Of a DNA stretch of 64,000 bases, positions 7,326 to 17,250 are shown piece by piece. The stretch covers positions 42,853 through 106,852 of the forward strand of contig JACQVQ010000003.1 in the NCBI GenBank assembly GCA_016209685.1, written 5' to 3'. The position numbers and the translations under genes were made by a program. A model generated the notes under the pieces. It was not told the origin of the DNA and ran no database searches. It saw only the letters and a list, made by a program, of their open reading frames with translations. The stretch's first letter is position 1. The number at the start of each line of letters is the position of its first letter. The DNA is from Planctomycetota bacterium (lineage in GTDB: Bacteria > Planctomycetota > Brocadiia > Brocadiales > Bathyanammoxibiaceae).

Positions 7326-9986
7326 ATGGGGAATTGTATGGACAGGGGACATGCTGAGTTTATCAGGAAAGGGACGGTATTTCTATTCACATCCGTTTCT
7401 TTGTGCATAAGTGTCATCCTCCTGGCCACTACGACGGTATTGATGGCAGACCAGCAGGAGACGCAGTCTGCCAGTGCAGGGACGGTAAGGAACTGGAGCG
7501 ACCTCGGACTGGAGCCGGTCAGCAGTGTCCCTCTTGGTGGATGTGAAATACCTCTCCTCTGCGAGATACCCCAGGAGGAATTAGAAAGGTTAAAGGCCCA
7601 GCCCTACGTCCCTCCTGCGGATGCAGGCATGGTCCAGCTTGATATGGACACTAGCGTCCTCGGTCTGGAGCCCCAGCCTTTAACTCCCGCCGTGGTCTCT
7701 GGTTTTGAGGCACGTGACAACGCCAGCCAGCCCAGCGGTTTTCGCCATAGGCCACCAGACCCCCATCTAGCCGTTGGTATCAGTCACATTGTGGAGATGG
7801 TTAACACCACTATAGTTGTCTACAATAAATCCGGGACTAAGTTAAAAGAGGCAAGTTTTAAGAATTGGTGGGGGAATGTTTATACAGGCTCCTCCAACCC
7901 ATTTGACCCGAGGGTGGCCTATGACCATAATGAGAATCGCTGGTTAATGGTAGTGCTTGTTAGAGAGACCACCACCCCTACATTGAGCAAGTATCTCCTC
8001 TCCATCTCTCAGACCTCTGACCCGACGGGCGCCTGGTGGAACTGGAGCCTTGAGGGAAAACTCACGATATCAAGTTCTGCTGGCTGGGCAGACTACGAGG
8101 ACCTGGGCTTTGACGGCATACCGAGTGGTTCTGGTGGGGCAATCTATCTCACCTCAAACCAGTTCACATTTTCTGCCAACGCATTTCAGACCTCTGCGAT
8201 TCTTATCTTACCCAAGTCCTCTCTCTATGGAGGGGCATCATTTGACTACTGGCGGGCATGGGATAGGACAAATTCAAGTGGCTCGCAGGCCGCCACACTC
8301 AGGGCGGCCCAGACCTTTGGCAACCCTGGTGTGGAGTATCTTGTCAATAGCGGTGGTAGCACCACCTCTGTTACCCTCTGGAGTATAACTCCCACCTTCC
8401 CGCCCACGGCCATCAACATAACAAGGCAGGCAACTGTAACGATAGGGAGCTACGCTGTGCCTCCCGATGCCGTGCAACTTGGTTGTGGCTCTACACTGGA
8501 TACCATAGGGAATCGTATTTATAACGCCATGTACCGTGATAACGCCCTGTATTGCGCCTTTTGTGAGGGCGTTGACTGGGGTGGTGGTGGTGGGACGGTG
8601 GCGGCGATCCGTTATCTGAAGATAAACACCGCTACCAATGCGGTTGCTATAGATGCCCGCTTCGGGGCAGATGGATTCTACTACTGGATGCCGGCTATCT
8701 ATACCGACAGGTTTGGGAATATTGTGGTGGTGTATGCACGGAGTAGTTCCACCGAGTATGCCGGCCTGTGGGCCAGTGTCCGCATGACCACCTCTAGTGG
8801 GATGCAGACCCTCCCCCAGTTGAAGGGGGGGGCACAGTGCATCACGGGTGATCGGTGGGGGGACTACTTTGGCGCCGTCCTTGACCCCGCTGATAATTCT
8901 CTTGTATGGGTCTGTGGCCAATGGGCAAAGGTAATCACAGGCGGCGACTCCATCTGGGACTGGGGTACATGGATTAGTTCCATCAGACCACGAGAAGCTA
9001 CTAACCGAGCAGATTTGATTGTAGACTTTGGCAATTTTAGTGCAGGCACCAATGTCTTTTATAATAATGCCGCCCCGTGGACCAGCCGCCACCACTGGGG
9101 CCCTGGGGCTTACAATATGGTCATTGGTGACCTGGACGGGAACGGGCAGGAGGATTTGATAGTGGACTTCGGCCCTCCCTGGGGGATAAACGTCTTTCAC
9201 AACAACACCGGCCCCTGGACCCGTATCCACAGTTTTAGCCCTGGCTCTGACAGGATGGCGATAGGTGACCTGGACGGGAACGGGAAGGATGACCTTATAG
9301 TGGACTTTGGCAATTTTAACGCAGGTATTAATGTCTACTATAATAATGCGGCCCCCTGGACCAGTGTCCACCCATTTGGCCCTGGTCAGGGCAGGATGGT
9401 TACCGGTGACCTGGACGGGAACGGGCAGGAGGATTTGATAGTGGACTTTGGCAACTTCAATGCCGGCATAAATGTCTACTACAACAATGCCGCCCCGTGG
9501 ACCAGCCTACATCCTTTTGGCCCGGGTGTAGGCAGGATGGTCACTGGGGATATGGACGGTAATGGGAAGGACGAGCTGATAGTAGACTTTGGCAACTTTA
9601 ATGCAGGCATTAATGTCTACTACAACAATGCCGCCCCGTGGACCAGCCGCCATCCCTTCGGCCCTGGGGCACACAGGATGGTTACAGGTGATATGGATGG
9701 GGATGGGAAGGCTGATTTGATAGTGGACTTTGGCAACTTTAATGCGGGCACCAATGTCTTTTATAATAATGCCGCCCCGTGGACCAGCCGCCACCATTGG
9801 GGCCCTGGCTCCGGCAGGATGGCAGTAGGCGACCTGGACGGGGAGGGGAAGGCGGATTTGATAGTGGACTTCGGCCCTCCCTGGGGGATAAACGTCTATC
9901 GCAACAATGCGGGCCCCTGGACCAATATCCACGCCTTTAGCCCTGGCGAGGGCAGGATGGTTACGGGGAATATGGATGGAAATTAA
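7326..9986 (+). CDS. Large secreted protein with C-terminal VCBS/FG-GAP-like repeats
   Basis: Repeated GDLDGNGQEDLIVDFGNFNAGINVYYNNAAPWTS units in the C-terminal third. Confidence 0.8.
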   Translation: MGNCMDRGHAEFIRKGTVFLFTSVSLCISVILLATTTVLMADQQETQSASAGTVRNWSDLGLEPVSSVPLGGCEIPLLCEIPQEELERLKAQPYVPPADAGMVQLDMDTSVLGLEPQPLTPAVVSGFEARDNASQPSGFRHRPPDPHLAVGISHIVEMVNTTIVVYNKSGTKLKEASFKNWWGNVYTGSSNPFDPRVAYDHNENRWLMVVLVRETTTPTLSKYLLSISQTSDPTGAWWNWSLEGKLTISSSAGWADYEDLGFDGIPSGSGGAIYLTSNQFTFSANAFQTSAILILPKSSLYGGASFDYWRAWDRTNSSGSQAATLRAAQTFGNPGVEYLVNSGGSTTSVTLWSITPTFPPTAINITRQATVTIGSYAVPPDAVQLGCGSTLDTIGNRIYNAMYRDNALYCAFCEGVDWGGGGGTVAAIRYLKINTATNAVAIDARFGADGFYYWMPAIYTDRFGNIVVVYARSSSTEYAGLWASVRMTTSSGMQTLPQLKGGAQCITGDRWGDYFGAVLDPADNSLVWVCGQWAKVITGGDSIWDWGTWISSIRPREATNRADLIVDFGNFSAGTNVFYNNAAPWTSRHHWGPGAYNMVIGDLDGNGQEDLIVDFGPPWGINVFHNNTGPWTRIHSFSPGSDRMAIGDLDGNGKDDLIVDFGNFNAGINVYYNNAAPWTSVHPFGPGQGRMVTGDLDGNGQEDLIVDFGNFNAGINVYYNNAAPWTSLHPFGPGVGRMVTGDMDGNGKDELIVDFGNFNAGINVYYNNAAPWTSRHPFGPGAHRMVTGDMDGDGKADLIVDFGNFNAGTNVFYNNAAPWTSRHHWGPGSGRMAVGDLDGEGKADLIVDFGPPWGINVYRNNAGPWTNIHAFSPGEGRMVTGNMDGN
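9012..9986 (+). repeat. Tandem repeats of about 141 bp inside the VCBS-like CDS
   Basis: GATTTGATAGTGGACTT-type words recur about every 141 bp, roughly seven units. Confidence 0.8.
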
Positions 9987-10002
9987 ACACCCTTTTTGCT
10001 TG

Positions 10003-10030
10003 GTAGGGGCACGTTGCAACGTGCCCCTAC
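10003..10030. repeat. Palindrome GTAGGGGCACGTTGCAACGTGCCCCTAC
   Basis: Perfect 28-nt inverted repeat. Confidence 0.9.
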
Positions 10031-10050
10031 TGATTATTGGAGGTGACAAT

Positions 10051-10785
10051 ATGGACGTTCACCAAAAAAAAGCGATGTTAATCACGGTTTTTTCTTTATT
10101 TCTTGCAGGTTCCTTGAATTGTCAGGGCGCCTTTGCGGCAGAGGCCCCCTCTTCAAGTGATGCCTCAAAATTAAGTCCCGCGAAAGTAAGTATAACAGGA
10201 AGTAACATCAGTGCAGACCTGAAAGCCGTTTCTCTTAAGACAGTGCTTGATAAACTCCAGAAGGAGTATGGATTGCAGTACAAGGCCGAGGAAGGGCTTC
10301 TACAGAGGGAGGTATCCGTCAGGTTTAAGGAGATGCCCCTTGAGGAGGGAATTAATAAGATATTAGCCCCGTTAAGCTCCTTGATAGTCTATGACGAGAA
10401 AGGGAAGATAAAAAGGTTATACGTTGTAGATGTATCTCAGGGAGGAAAAACAGAACTAAAAGGTGCGACAGCCTTGCAGACCTCTCCATCTGCGGAGGCT
10501 TTCAAGGACTACAAGCCACTCCCGTTTGCGGACTTTAAGCCAGTGCCGATGAGGAGTGTAGAGCCCGGGCCTGAATACAGGCCATTGCCCCAGTTTACAC
10601 CCGTAGAGGTTACAAGTGGCCCCTTTGCAACACCTGGCCCTGAGTACAAACCACTTCCTCAATTTGAACCGGTACAGATTACAAGCGGCCCCTTTGTAGA
10701 GCCAGGCCCTGAGTATAAGCCGCTTCCTCCTTATGACCCTGACGCCAATAAACCGAAGGCCAGCGGGTCTACTGAAAATAAGTAG
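10051..10785 (+). CDS. Secreted STN-like domain protein with PGPEYKPLPQF repeats
   Basis: GGAGGTGACAAT upstream of ATG; ADLKAVSLKTVLDKLQKEYGLQYKAEEGL and short proline-rich repeats. Confidence 0.6.
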   Translation: MDVHQKKAMLITVFSLFLAGSLNCQGAFAAEAPSSSDASKLSPAKVSITGSNISADLKAVSLKTVLDKLQKEYGLQYKAEEGLLQREVSVRFKEMPLEEGINKILAPLSSLIVYDEKGKIKRLYVVDVSQGGKTELKGATALQTSPSAEAFKDYKPLPFADFKPVPMRSVEPGPEYRPLPQFTPVEVTSGPFATPGPEYKPLPQFEPVQITSGPFVEPGPEYKPLPPYDPDANKPKASGSTENK

Positions 10786-10904
10786 CGCCCTGGGGAGTTG
10801 ACACCTAAAGTAGATTAGTCTACACTGGTGCAATAGCGTTCATTCCTCTTACAGTAGAGGTAAACAGGGAAGATTTTTATGTAAAGAGAACTCTGAAAAA
10901 CCCT

Positions 10905-11040
10905 GCTTCCGCCTGAGGCGGATCATTCCTTCGGCTTCGCTCAGGCTTGTAGTGAGCGAAGCGAATCTGACGGCGTCTGAGGGAGCGAAGGGTCTAGAGA
11001 TTCTTCCCCTTCACTTCGTTCAGGGTCAGAATGACAAATA
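10905..11040. repeat. Mixed dispersed repeat (CCGCCTGAGGCGG and CTTCGCTCAGG/TCAGAATGACA words)
   Basis: Same words at 6680-6725 and 26815-27165. Confidence 0.7.
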
Positions 11041-11085
11041 GTGCGATGTAGACTTTTGCAGAGGTCTCGTAGAGGCACTTTTATT

Positions 11086-11754
11086 ATGCGTATGCTTATT
11101 AATTCCCTCCCGATTCTGATTGTCTTTCTGTCGCTTGTTTTTCCTCCTGGCAGTAAGGCGCAGGAGGGCGTTATTCCTCCGCCAGGTACCCAGGTTATAG
11201 TGGAACCAAGTCAACTGTTGCTTGGTATTGGAGAAAGGGATTGGGTTAGGGTTACTGTGGTGGATGCCGCCGGCAGACCTTTGGCAGGGGTGACTCTGTC
11301 GGTACAATCGGACAGGGCAGATATCCTGTCCGTTTCAAAGGAAGGTCTTTCCGTTACAGACAATTATGGCCACATCAGTTTCTCTGCCTTAGGGAGACAA
11401 ACAGGCGGTTGCAACATCAATATATTTGACGGCCTGAATACTGTTCGTATTAATACAGTTGTAAAGGAGTTAAGACGTTATGTACTCACGTTTTATTACG
11501 GCAATTCTGAGATACAGCTGGTCAATCCAACAGAGGTTACCAACTTTATTAAAATAAAGTTTTATCCCGACGAAGGTCAGGCCTATCCACCCATGTACCT
11601 CACCCTTTTGGAAAAACAGAGAAAGAAAGTAGTCCTCTCTGAGCAATATGGTGAGCCCTTACCGTACGGATGGGTTGAAGTAATGTCTACTCAAGAATTG
11701 TTGGGTGGGCTATGGACCAATAAGGGCTACCTCCCCTTGTATGAAAGCAAGTGA
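11086..11754 (+). CDS. Secreted Big-1/Ig-like domain protein
   Basis: Signal peptide; VRVTVVDAAGRPLAGVTLSVQSDRADILSVSKEGLSVTDNYGHISF. Confidence 0.6.
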   Translation: MRMLINSLPILIVFLSLVFPPGSKAQEGVIPPPGTQVIVEPSQLLLGIGERDWVRVTVVDAAGRPLAGVTLSVQSDRADILSVSKEGLSVTDNYGHISFSALGRQTGGCNINIFDGLNTVRINTVVKELRRYVLTFYYGNSEIQLVNPTEVTNFIKIKFYPDEGQAYPPMYLTLLEKQRKKVVLSEQYGEPLPYGWVEVMSTQELLGGLWTNKGYLPLYESK

Positions 11755-11769
11755 GGACAGGGACGGCCA

Positions 11770-12213
11770 ATGCCAGGGAGTAAGAGTGGTTTTACTTTAA
11801 TAGAACTTATAATGGTTCTTAGCGTCATGGCCATTGCCCTGGGTCTTGCAACGCCGGGGCTTTTTACAACCTGGGAAAAGGCAGAGTTTCAGAAAAATCT
11901 AAACAAGATAGTCTTCTTTTTGCGTGAGAGCCAGTTAGAAGCCGTCTCAAAGGCGCAGAAGGTATCTGTTGTGCTGGATATTAGTCGGAGAGAATTTTCA
12001 CGGGGAGATGGACGGAGACTCGCCCTGCCGGACAATCTAAATATTGAACCCAAGTCCGATAAAACCTATACAAGGAGAAAGAAAATAAACTACCTCTTCT
12101 ATCCTGGCGGGAAGGTAGTTGGTACAGAGCTGTTGGTTACCGGAAAAAGGAACCGGAATGCCATAATTTACATAGAACCTTTAACTGGACGGGCAAAATG
12201 CGCACTACGTTGA
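11770..12213 (+). CDS. gspH: GspH-like type II secretion pseudopilin
   Basis: Prepilin motif SGFTLIELIMVLSVMAIALGLATPGL. Confidence 0.7.
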   Translation: MPGSKSGFTLIELIMVLSVMAIALGLATPGLFTTWEKAEFQKNLNKIVFFLRESQLEAVSKAQKVSVVLDISRREFSRGDGRRLALPDNLNIEPKSDKTYTRRKKINYLFYPGGKVVGTELLVTGKRNRNAIIYIEPLTGRAKCALR

Positions 12214-12647
12214 GGATTAGCTACAATAATCTCTTTAAGAATAGAGAAGGCTTCACTTTATTGGAGCTAATTTTTGTTGTAGTCATCATCGGCTTGCTGG
12301 CCGGTCTCATAGTACCCAGGTTTGTTGGAAAGGTAGGCAAATCTAAAGTTACCATAGCCAAGGCCCAAGTAGAGGCCCTGGCCACTGCCCTGGAGGCTTA
12401 TAAAATGGATACAGCCCATTATCCGAGCAATGAGCAAGGACTGGCCGCTCTGATAAAGACCCCGCCCGGTGAAGACCGTTGGGATGGGCCTTACCTCCAC
12501 AAGAATGTGGTTCCAAAAGACCCCTGGGGAGTTGAATACATATACAAATATCCAGGGCAACATGGCAGTTACGACATCATTTCTTACGGGTCAGATGGGA
12601 AAGAAGGCGGTACCGGCCAGGATGCCGATATTGTTAGCTGGGAATAG
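12198..12647 (+). CDS. gspG: Type II secretion major pseudopilin
   Basis: EGFTLLELIFVVVIIGLLAGLIVPR, YPSNEQGLAALI, DPWGVEYIYKYPG. Confidence 0.92.
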   Translation: MRTTLRISYNNLFKNREGFTLLELIFVVVIIGLLAGLIVPRFVGKVGKSKVTIAKAQVEALATALEAYKMDTAHYPSNEQGLAALIKTPPGEDRWDGPYLHKNVVPKDPWGVEYIYKYPGQHGSYDIISYGSDGKEGGTGQDADIVSWE

Positions 12648-12682
12648 CGTAATTTGACCTTCCGCACTGGAGACAGACAGGT

Positions 12683-14347
12683 TTGCTAACCGACGTAGAG
12701 ACAAAAGTAATAGAACTCTTGTTAAGCAAGGGAAGGGTCTCTTCCGCCGATGCTGAGCGTACAAGAAATCTGCAGAAGCAGACCAATGGAAAGGGCTGTA
12801 GGATATTATTGGACCTGGGCCTGATTTCCGAGGAAGACCTGCGGGACGCTTACGCCAGTTTATTAGACCTCCCCGTCTGGGAGAAGAAAAAGAAACAAAC
12901 TTACCCCATAGTGGATGAACTTTCCTATAACTTCTTACTGGCAAACAAAGTGCTCCCCTTAGCGGTAGACAACGACGAGCTTCGGGTAGCCCTGGCTAAC
13001 CCCTGCGACCCTTCTCTCATAGAGGTCCTCAGATACCAGGCAAATAAGAAAGACGTAAAGGTTCATGTGGGGTGTGAAAGGGATATAGTAGCCTCAATAA
13101 ATGAGACCTACGCAGAGGACACTGAGCAACCCGCCGTGTCGGAAGGGCTGGCAATTGAACTCACAAAAGACATTGAGAAGCTGAAAGACCTGGCCTCAGA
13201 GGCGCCGGTCATCCGTACCGTAAACAGCATTATAAACAAGGCAATAGAGGTGAATGCAAGCGATATACACCTGGAGATGTTTGAAAAAGCCGTCCGTTTG
13301 AGATACAGGATTGATGGAGTACTAATACCCTTCCCAGCACCCTCCATGGAATTCTACCCCGCCATAGTCTCCCGCATAAAAATCATGTCCAAACTGAACA
13401 TAGCGGAAAAGAGACTTGCCCAGGATGGGGGGATTAGGCTGGCTATCATGGGGAAACACATAGACCTCCGTGTCTCCATCATCCCCACAATCTACGGCGA
13501 GTCCGTCGTCCTGCGCATCCTTGACAGGAGCGCCGTCACGCTTGATTTGAACAAAATAGGTTTTGGAGAAGAGACGTTAGCCCAGTTAAGAGGGCTAATT
13601 TCCAGGCCGGAAGGGATGATACTCGTTGCAGGACCGACTGGCAGTGGAAAGACGACTACTCTTTACTCAGCCCTGGAGGAAGTCAAGAGTCCGGACTTAA
13701 AGATAATAACAGTGGAAGACCCCGTGGAGTATAGTATAGAGGGCATCAATCAAATCCAGGTTAATCCCCAGATAGGTCTTATCTTTTCTTCCGCCTTGCG
13801 GAACGTCTTGAGACACGACCCAGATGTAATACTGGTGGGCGAGATTAGAGACACAGATACGGCGAGGATAGCTATCCAGGCCTCCCTTACCGGCCACCTG
13901 GTACTATCTACCCTGCACACCTACGATGCGGCCTCTGCCTTTACGAGACTCCTGGATATGGGTATTGAGGCTTACTTGCTGTCCTCTTGCGTCATAGGTA
14001 TCCTTGCCCAGCGGCTGGTCAGACGGCTCTGTCAAAACTGTAGACAGTCTTACTACCCAGACGATGAGATGTCTAAGGGGTTGCAGATAGGGAAGGCCCA
14101 CCAACTTTTTCGTGCCAGAGGCTGTGAGGAGTGCAACAATACCGGCTACCGAGGCAGAACAGCCATTGCCGAACTCTTAATTGTGGATGACGACACCCGA
14201 AGGTTGGTATTAAGGCAAGAGGACTCCAAGGTTATAAAGAGTGAAATGAGGAAGAAAGGCATGAAAACCATCTGGGAAGATGGTATGTTCAGGGTCCTCA
14301 GTGGCATGACCTCCCTGGAGGAACTTTATCGTGTGGCAGTACAATAA
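12683..14347 (+). CDS. gspE: Type II secretion ATPase
   Basis: Walker A GPTGSGKTTT, ASDIHLE, GEIRDTDTARIAIQASLTGHLVLSTLHT. Confidence 0.93.
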   Translation: MLTDVETKVIELLLSKGRVSSADAERTRNLQKQTNGKGCRILLDLGLISEEDLRDAYASLLDLPVWEKKKKQTYPIVDELSYNFLLANKVLPLAVDNDELRVALANPCDPSLIEVLRYQANKKDVKVHVGCERDIVASINETYAEDTEQPAVSEGLAIELTKDIEKLKDLASEAPVIRTVNSIINKAIEVNASDIHLEMFEKAVRLRYRIDGVLIPFPAPSMEFYPAIVSRIKIMSKLNIAEKRLAQDGGIRLAIMGKHIDLRVSIIPTIYGESVVLRILDRSAVTLDLNKIGFGEETLAQLRGLISRPEGMILVAGPTGSGKTTTLYSALEEVKSPDLKIITVEDPVEYSIEGINQIQVNPQIGLIFSSALRNVLRHDPDVILVGEIRDTDTARIAIQASLTGHLVLSTLHTYDAASAFTRLLDMGIEAYLLSSCVIGILAQRLVRRLCQNCRQSYYPDDEMSKGLQIGKAHQLFRARGCEECNNTGYRGRTAIAELLIVDDDTRRLVLRQEDSKVIKSEMRKKGMKTIWEDGMFRVLSGMTSLEELYRVAVQ

Positions 14348-14543
14348 GCCTGTAAACTGCTGGTACCTTTGCGGACACGTCCTCTCACCACAACCTCTTA
14401 ACTCCCGTTCAGAGTCCCTGTAACCCTCCTCTCAGGGTTAAATTGTTAGAGCTCTCTGGAGAAATCCAGCACAAAGAGGTCATTGTGGGTCTGCCCGGGG
14501 CGGATAAAGCAATCCCTTAATCTGTCAGACACTGGGGCACAAG

Positions 14544-15743
14544 CTAGAAAGGCATATCATACAAGCTAAAGATTGCCATGAGCATGGAAATGACTACCAG
14601 GCCGATGACAAGGCCCATGAAGAGGATTAAGGCAGGCTCTACAAGGGTGACCAGTCTCTTAATGGACCTTTCTGCATCTGATTCCAGATTCTCAGCTACC
14701 CTGAGGAGCATAGTCCCTAATTTGCCTGTTTCTTCTCCGACGATGATGAGATGGGTCATAGCTCCGGGGAAGAAATCCTTGTTATCCAGAGAGGCACTGA
14801 GGGAGGTTCCCTTCTTTACATCTGCCTTGGCGCTCTCTACGACACTGGCCAGATAGGCATTGGAGAGCACCCCTTTGCCGATATCCAGGGATTTCAGTAG
14901 CGGTACTCCATTTTCCAGGAGGGTGCCTAGCGTTCGGGTGAAGCGGGCTACCTCTATGTCCCAGAGGAGTTTGCCAATAAGTGGGATTTTAAGCCTCTTG
15001 CGGGCTGTTTTTATATTTGTGGCCTTATTTTTAAATCGCCTGCGGTTGATGAGGTATATTGCAACTATAACGACAGGCACCAGCCAGCCATAGAATTTGA
15101 CAAAATGGTTAAGAAAGAGGAGGAAGTGGAGGGAAAAGGGTAACGCCACGCCCATGTCAGTAAAGATTTCTGAAAATCTGGGTATCAAGTAGAGGATGAT
15201 TACTGTAATGGATAGGGCCCCGGTAACGGCAAGGAGGATTGGGTAAAGCATGGCCGAGAATATCTCCTCCTGAACCTTGATGGTCCTCTCTTGGAAGGCG
15301 GCCAGGCGCTGTAATACTTGCGAGAGGACGCTACCCTCTTCACCGGCTTTGACCATATTGACGTAGACCTCTGGGAAGATTTTGGGATAGTGGGATAGTG
15401 AGGCCGCCAGGGACTTCCCTTCCTTTATACCTCTTAGTATTCCCTGGGAGGTGTCTCTGAGGACACTGCTTTTTTGAGAACGGGAGATAATCTGGAGGCT
15501 TTTATCCAGGGGGATGCCCCCTTCCAGCAGGGCCGCCAACTCCTGTGTAAAATACAAGAGGTCCCGCTTGGAGAGTCGCTGGACTGAGAGCCTCCTTTTG
15601 TGCCAGCCAATGTCCTGAACCTCAAGGACTATGTGGCCGGACCTCTTGAGCTCCTGTATCAGCTCTGCCTTGCTGGGGGACTCTTTGTTGCCCTCCACAA
15701 GCTGTTTCCCACTGGTAATGGCACGGTATCTAAAAGCAGTCAT
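14544..15743 (-). CDS. gspF: Type II secretion inner membrane platform protein
   Basis: T2SF family: FTQELAALLEGGIPLDKSLQII and second repeat TRTLGTLLENGVPLLKSLDI. Confidence 0.92.
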   Translation of the reverse strand: MTAFRYRAITSGKQLVEGNKESPSKAELIQELKRSGHIVLEVQDIGWHKRRLSVQRLSKRDLLYFTQELAALLEGGIPLDKSLQIISRSQKSSVLRDTSQGILRGIKEGKSLAASLSHYPKIFPEVYVNMVKAGEEGSVLSQVLQRLAAFQERTIKVQEEIFSAMLYPILLAVTGALSITVIILYLIPRFSEIFTDMGVALPFSLHFLLFLNHFVKFYGWLVPVVIVAIYLINRRRFKNKATNIKTARKRLKIPLIGKLLWDIEVARFTRTLGTLLENGVPLLKSLDIGKGVLSNAYLASVVESAKADVKKGTSLSASLDNKDFFPGAMTHLIIVGEETGKLGTMLLRVAENLESDAERSIKRLVTLVEPALILFMGLVIGLVVISMLMAIFSLYDMPF

Positions 15744-16627
15744 GGTTTATCTTCAAATACCTTTAGTTTCTCCAGGACTTCTTCTTCCCGTTTATCGTAT
15801 TCCTCTTGCGAGATTTTTCCCTCTTCCAGAAGGGTATCTAGCTCAAAGAGCCGATTATAGAGGGATTCTTTACTTATACCCTTTTCTCCTGGTTTGGAAG
15901 CCTCTGCCGCAACTGAAGGGGACTGTCCCACGGCACCGGGGGTGGGGGCCTTTGCACCGAGGGCCTGCCCTGCCTGTGCGCCTGGAAGAAGCTTTACTAC
16001 AAATTCCTCCTTGCCTTTTTCCAGGGTAATCTGCTTTTCTTCTATACGCCTTACCAGATAACCCGCTACTTCATCCCCTTCCTTTACAGTAAGGATGGGA
16101 TTCTGTCCTGGAGCCGGGCTTGGGTGGCTAATCAGGGCCTTTTTCTTGCCTCCAATCGTAGCAGTCCCGTAGAGGATGAACTTGTCAATGGATACTGGAG
16201 GCGCGGCGCCCCTGGACGTGGAGTTGGGTGTTTTTGCTGAACCTTCTTTGTCAGAAACTGCTACTGCCCAATCAGTTCGGGTGTTGGAGAAGAGGTTATG
16301 TTCGGTTACGGGGTCATATTTATTGAGAGTAGGGGTTAACTTCTCTGTTGGAGCCTGTAATGTGGGGGGTAGAGGGGCGCTCCCAACGCCTCCAGTGTGG
16401 GATAGGGTCTCAGGTAAAGGGATGGTTAGTAGTATTGCTATCCATATAGCCAGTCCGATGTTAGTGCAGACTAGACCGGAATTGATATACATCATGGTTT
16501 TCCTCCAACCCCTTAAAGGGGTCCTGAAGTAGACGGTTGGCTGATGGGCCTTCCCCTTTCTGGCAGGCAGTCCAGCAGTGGGGCCGCCAGGATTGATTCT
16601 CCGAAGAGACACTTTGCTAATACTCAT
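15740..16627 (-). CDS. GspC-like type II secretion protein
   Basis: N-terminal TM segment, EHNLFSNTRTDW...FILYGTATIGGKKKALIS; start uncertain. Confidence 0.6.
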   Translation of the reverse strand: MSISKVSLRRINPGGPTAGLPARKGKAHQPTVYFRTPLRGWRKTMMYINSGLVCTNIGLAIWIAILLTIPLPETLSHTGGVGSAPLPPTLQAPTEKLTPTLNKYDPVTEHNLFSNTRTDWAVAVSDKEGSAKTPNSTSRGAAPPVSIDKFILYGTATIGGKKKALISHPSPAPGQNPILTVKEGDEVAGYLVRRIEEKQITLEKGKEEFVVKLLPGAQAGQALGAKAPTPGAVGQSPSVAAEASKPGEKGISKESLYNRLFELDTLLEEGKISQEEYDKREEEVLEKLKVFEDKP

Positions 16628-16640
16628 GGTGTATTTGTTC

Positions 16641-17243
16641 TCAGGGTTTTCCCTCAATGTTAGCGAAGGTAACCAGGGTTGCTGATAATGATAGACCACT
16701 GGGTGTGTCAAATCCACGGGTACTTATCTGCAAATCGTCAAAAAAAAAGAATCTGCTGGCGTTACTTTCAACGTCGTAAAGGAACTTTTGGAGCCTTGAT
16801 GCACTGTTTATGTCCTCAATTTCTATGTTTACGAACATGCTGACCAGGTGTGGTACACTGGACAACAGTTCTTTCTTCTGGAACATACTCCGGGAGACAG
16901 ATAGTCCGTTTCGCTGGGCTATGCCCTTCACGTCTGACTGTATTTTAGCGTTGGCAAGCTCTTCTGTAGAGGCGGAGTAAAGCCGCTGGGAGATAGAGGT
17001 ATAATTCTTTTCCAGAAGCCTTAGATGATCTTTTATGTCTTTTTCCTTGGAGAGTAAATTCCTGTATTTTGTCAGGAGCATCTCTTGTGTTGCGATTCGT
17101 TCTCCCAAATCCCTCCGGGTGGCGAAAAAGGGCACTATGAGGGTGAAATAGATAATGGATATGCCTACCAGGGGTATTAATGCAAAAAGGATTACTCTTT
17201 CACGACGGCTAAGATTCTCTATAAACGCCCTTACTTTTTTCAT
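16641..17243 (-). CDS. GspM/PilO-like protein
   Basis: Short cytoplasmic N-terminus, single TM, coiled coil; position after gspL-like gene. Confidence 0.65.
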   Translation of the reverse strand: MKKVRAFIENLSRRERVILFALIPLVGISIIYFTLIVPFFATRRDLGERIATQEMLLTKYRNLLSKEKDIKDHLRLLEKNYTSISQRLYSASTEELANAKIQSDVKGIAQRNGLSVSRSMFQKKELLSSVPHLVSMFVNIEIEDINSASRLQKFLYDVESNASRFFFFDDLQISTRGFDTPSGLSLSATLVTFANIEGKP

Positions 17244-17250
17244 GTTACGT

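Noticed and set aside
9907-10050. N-terminal extension of ORF 9907-10785
   Set aside because: Overlaps the end of the VCBS gene and a palindrome; a good ribosome site precedes the ATG at 10051.
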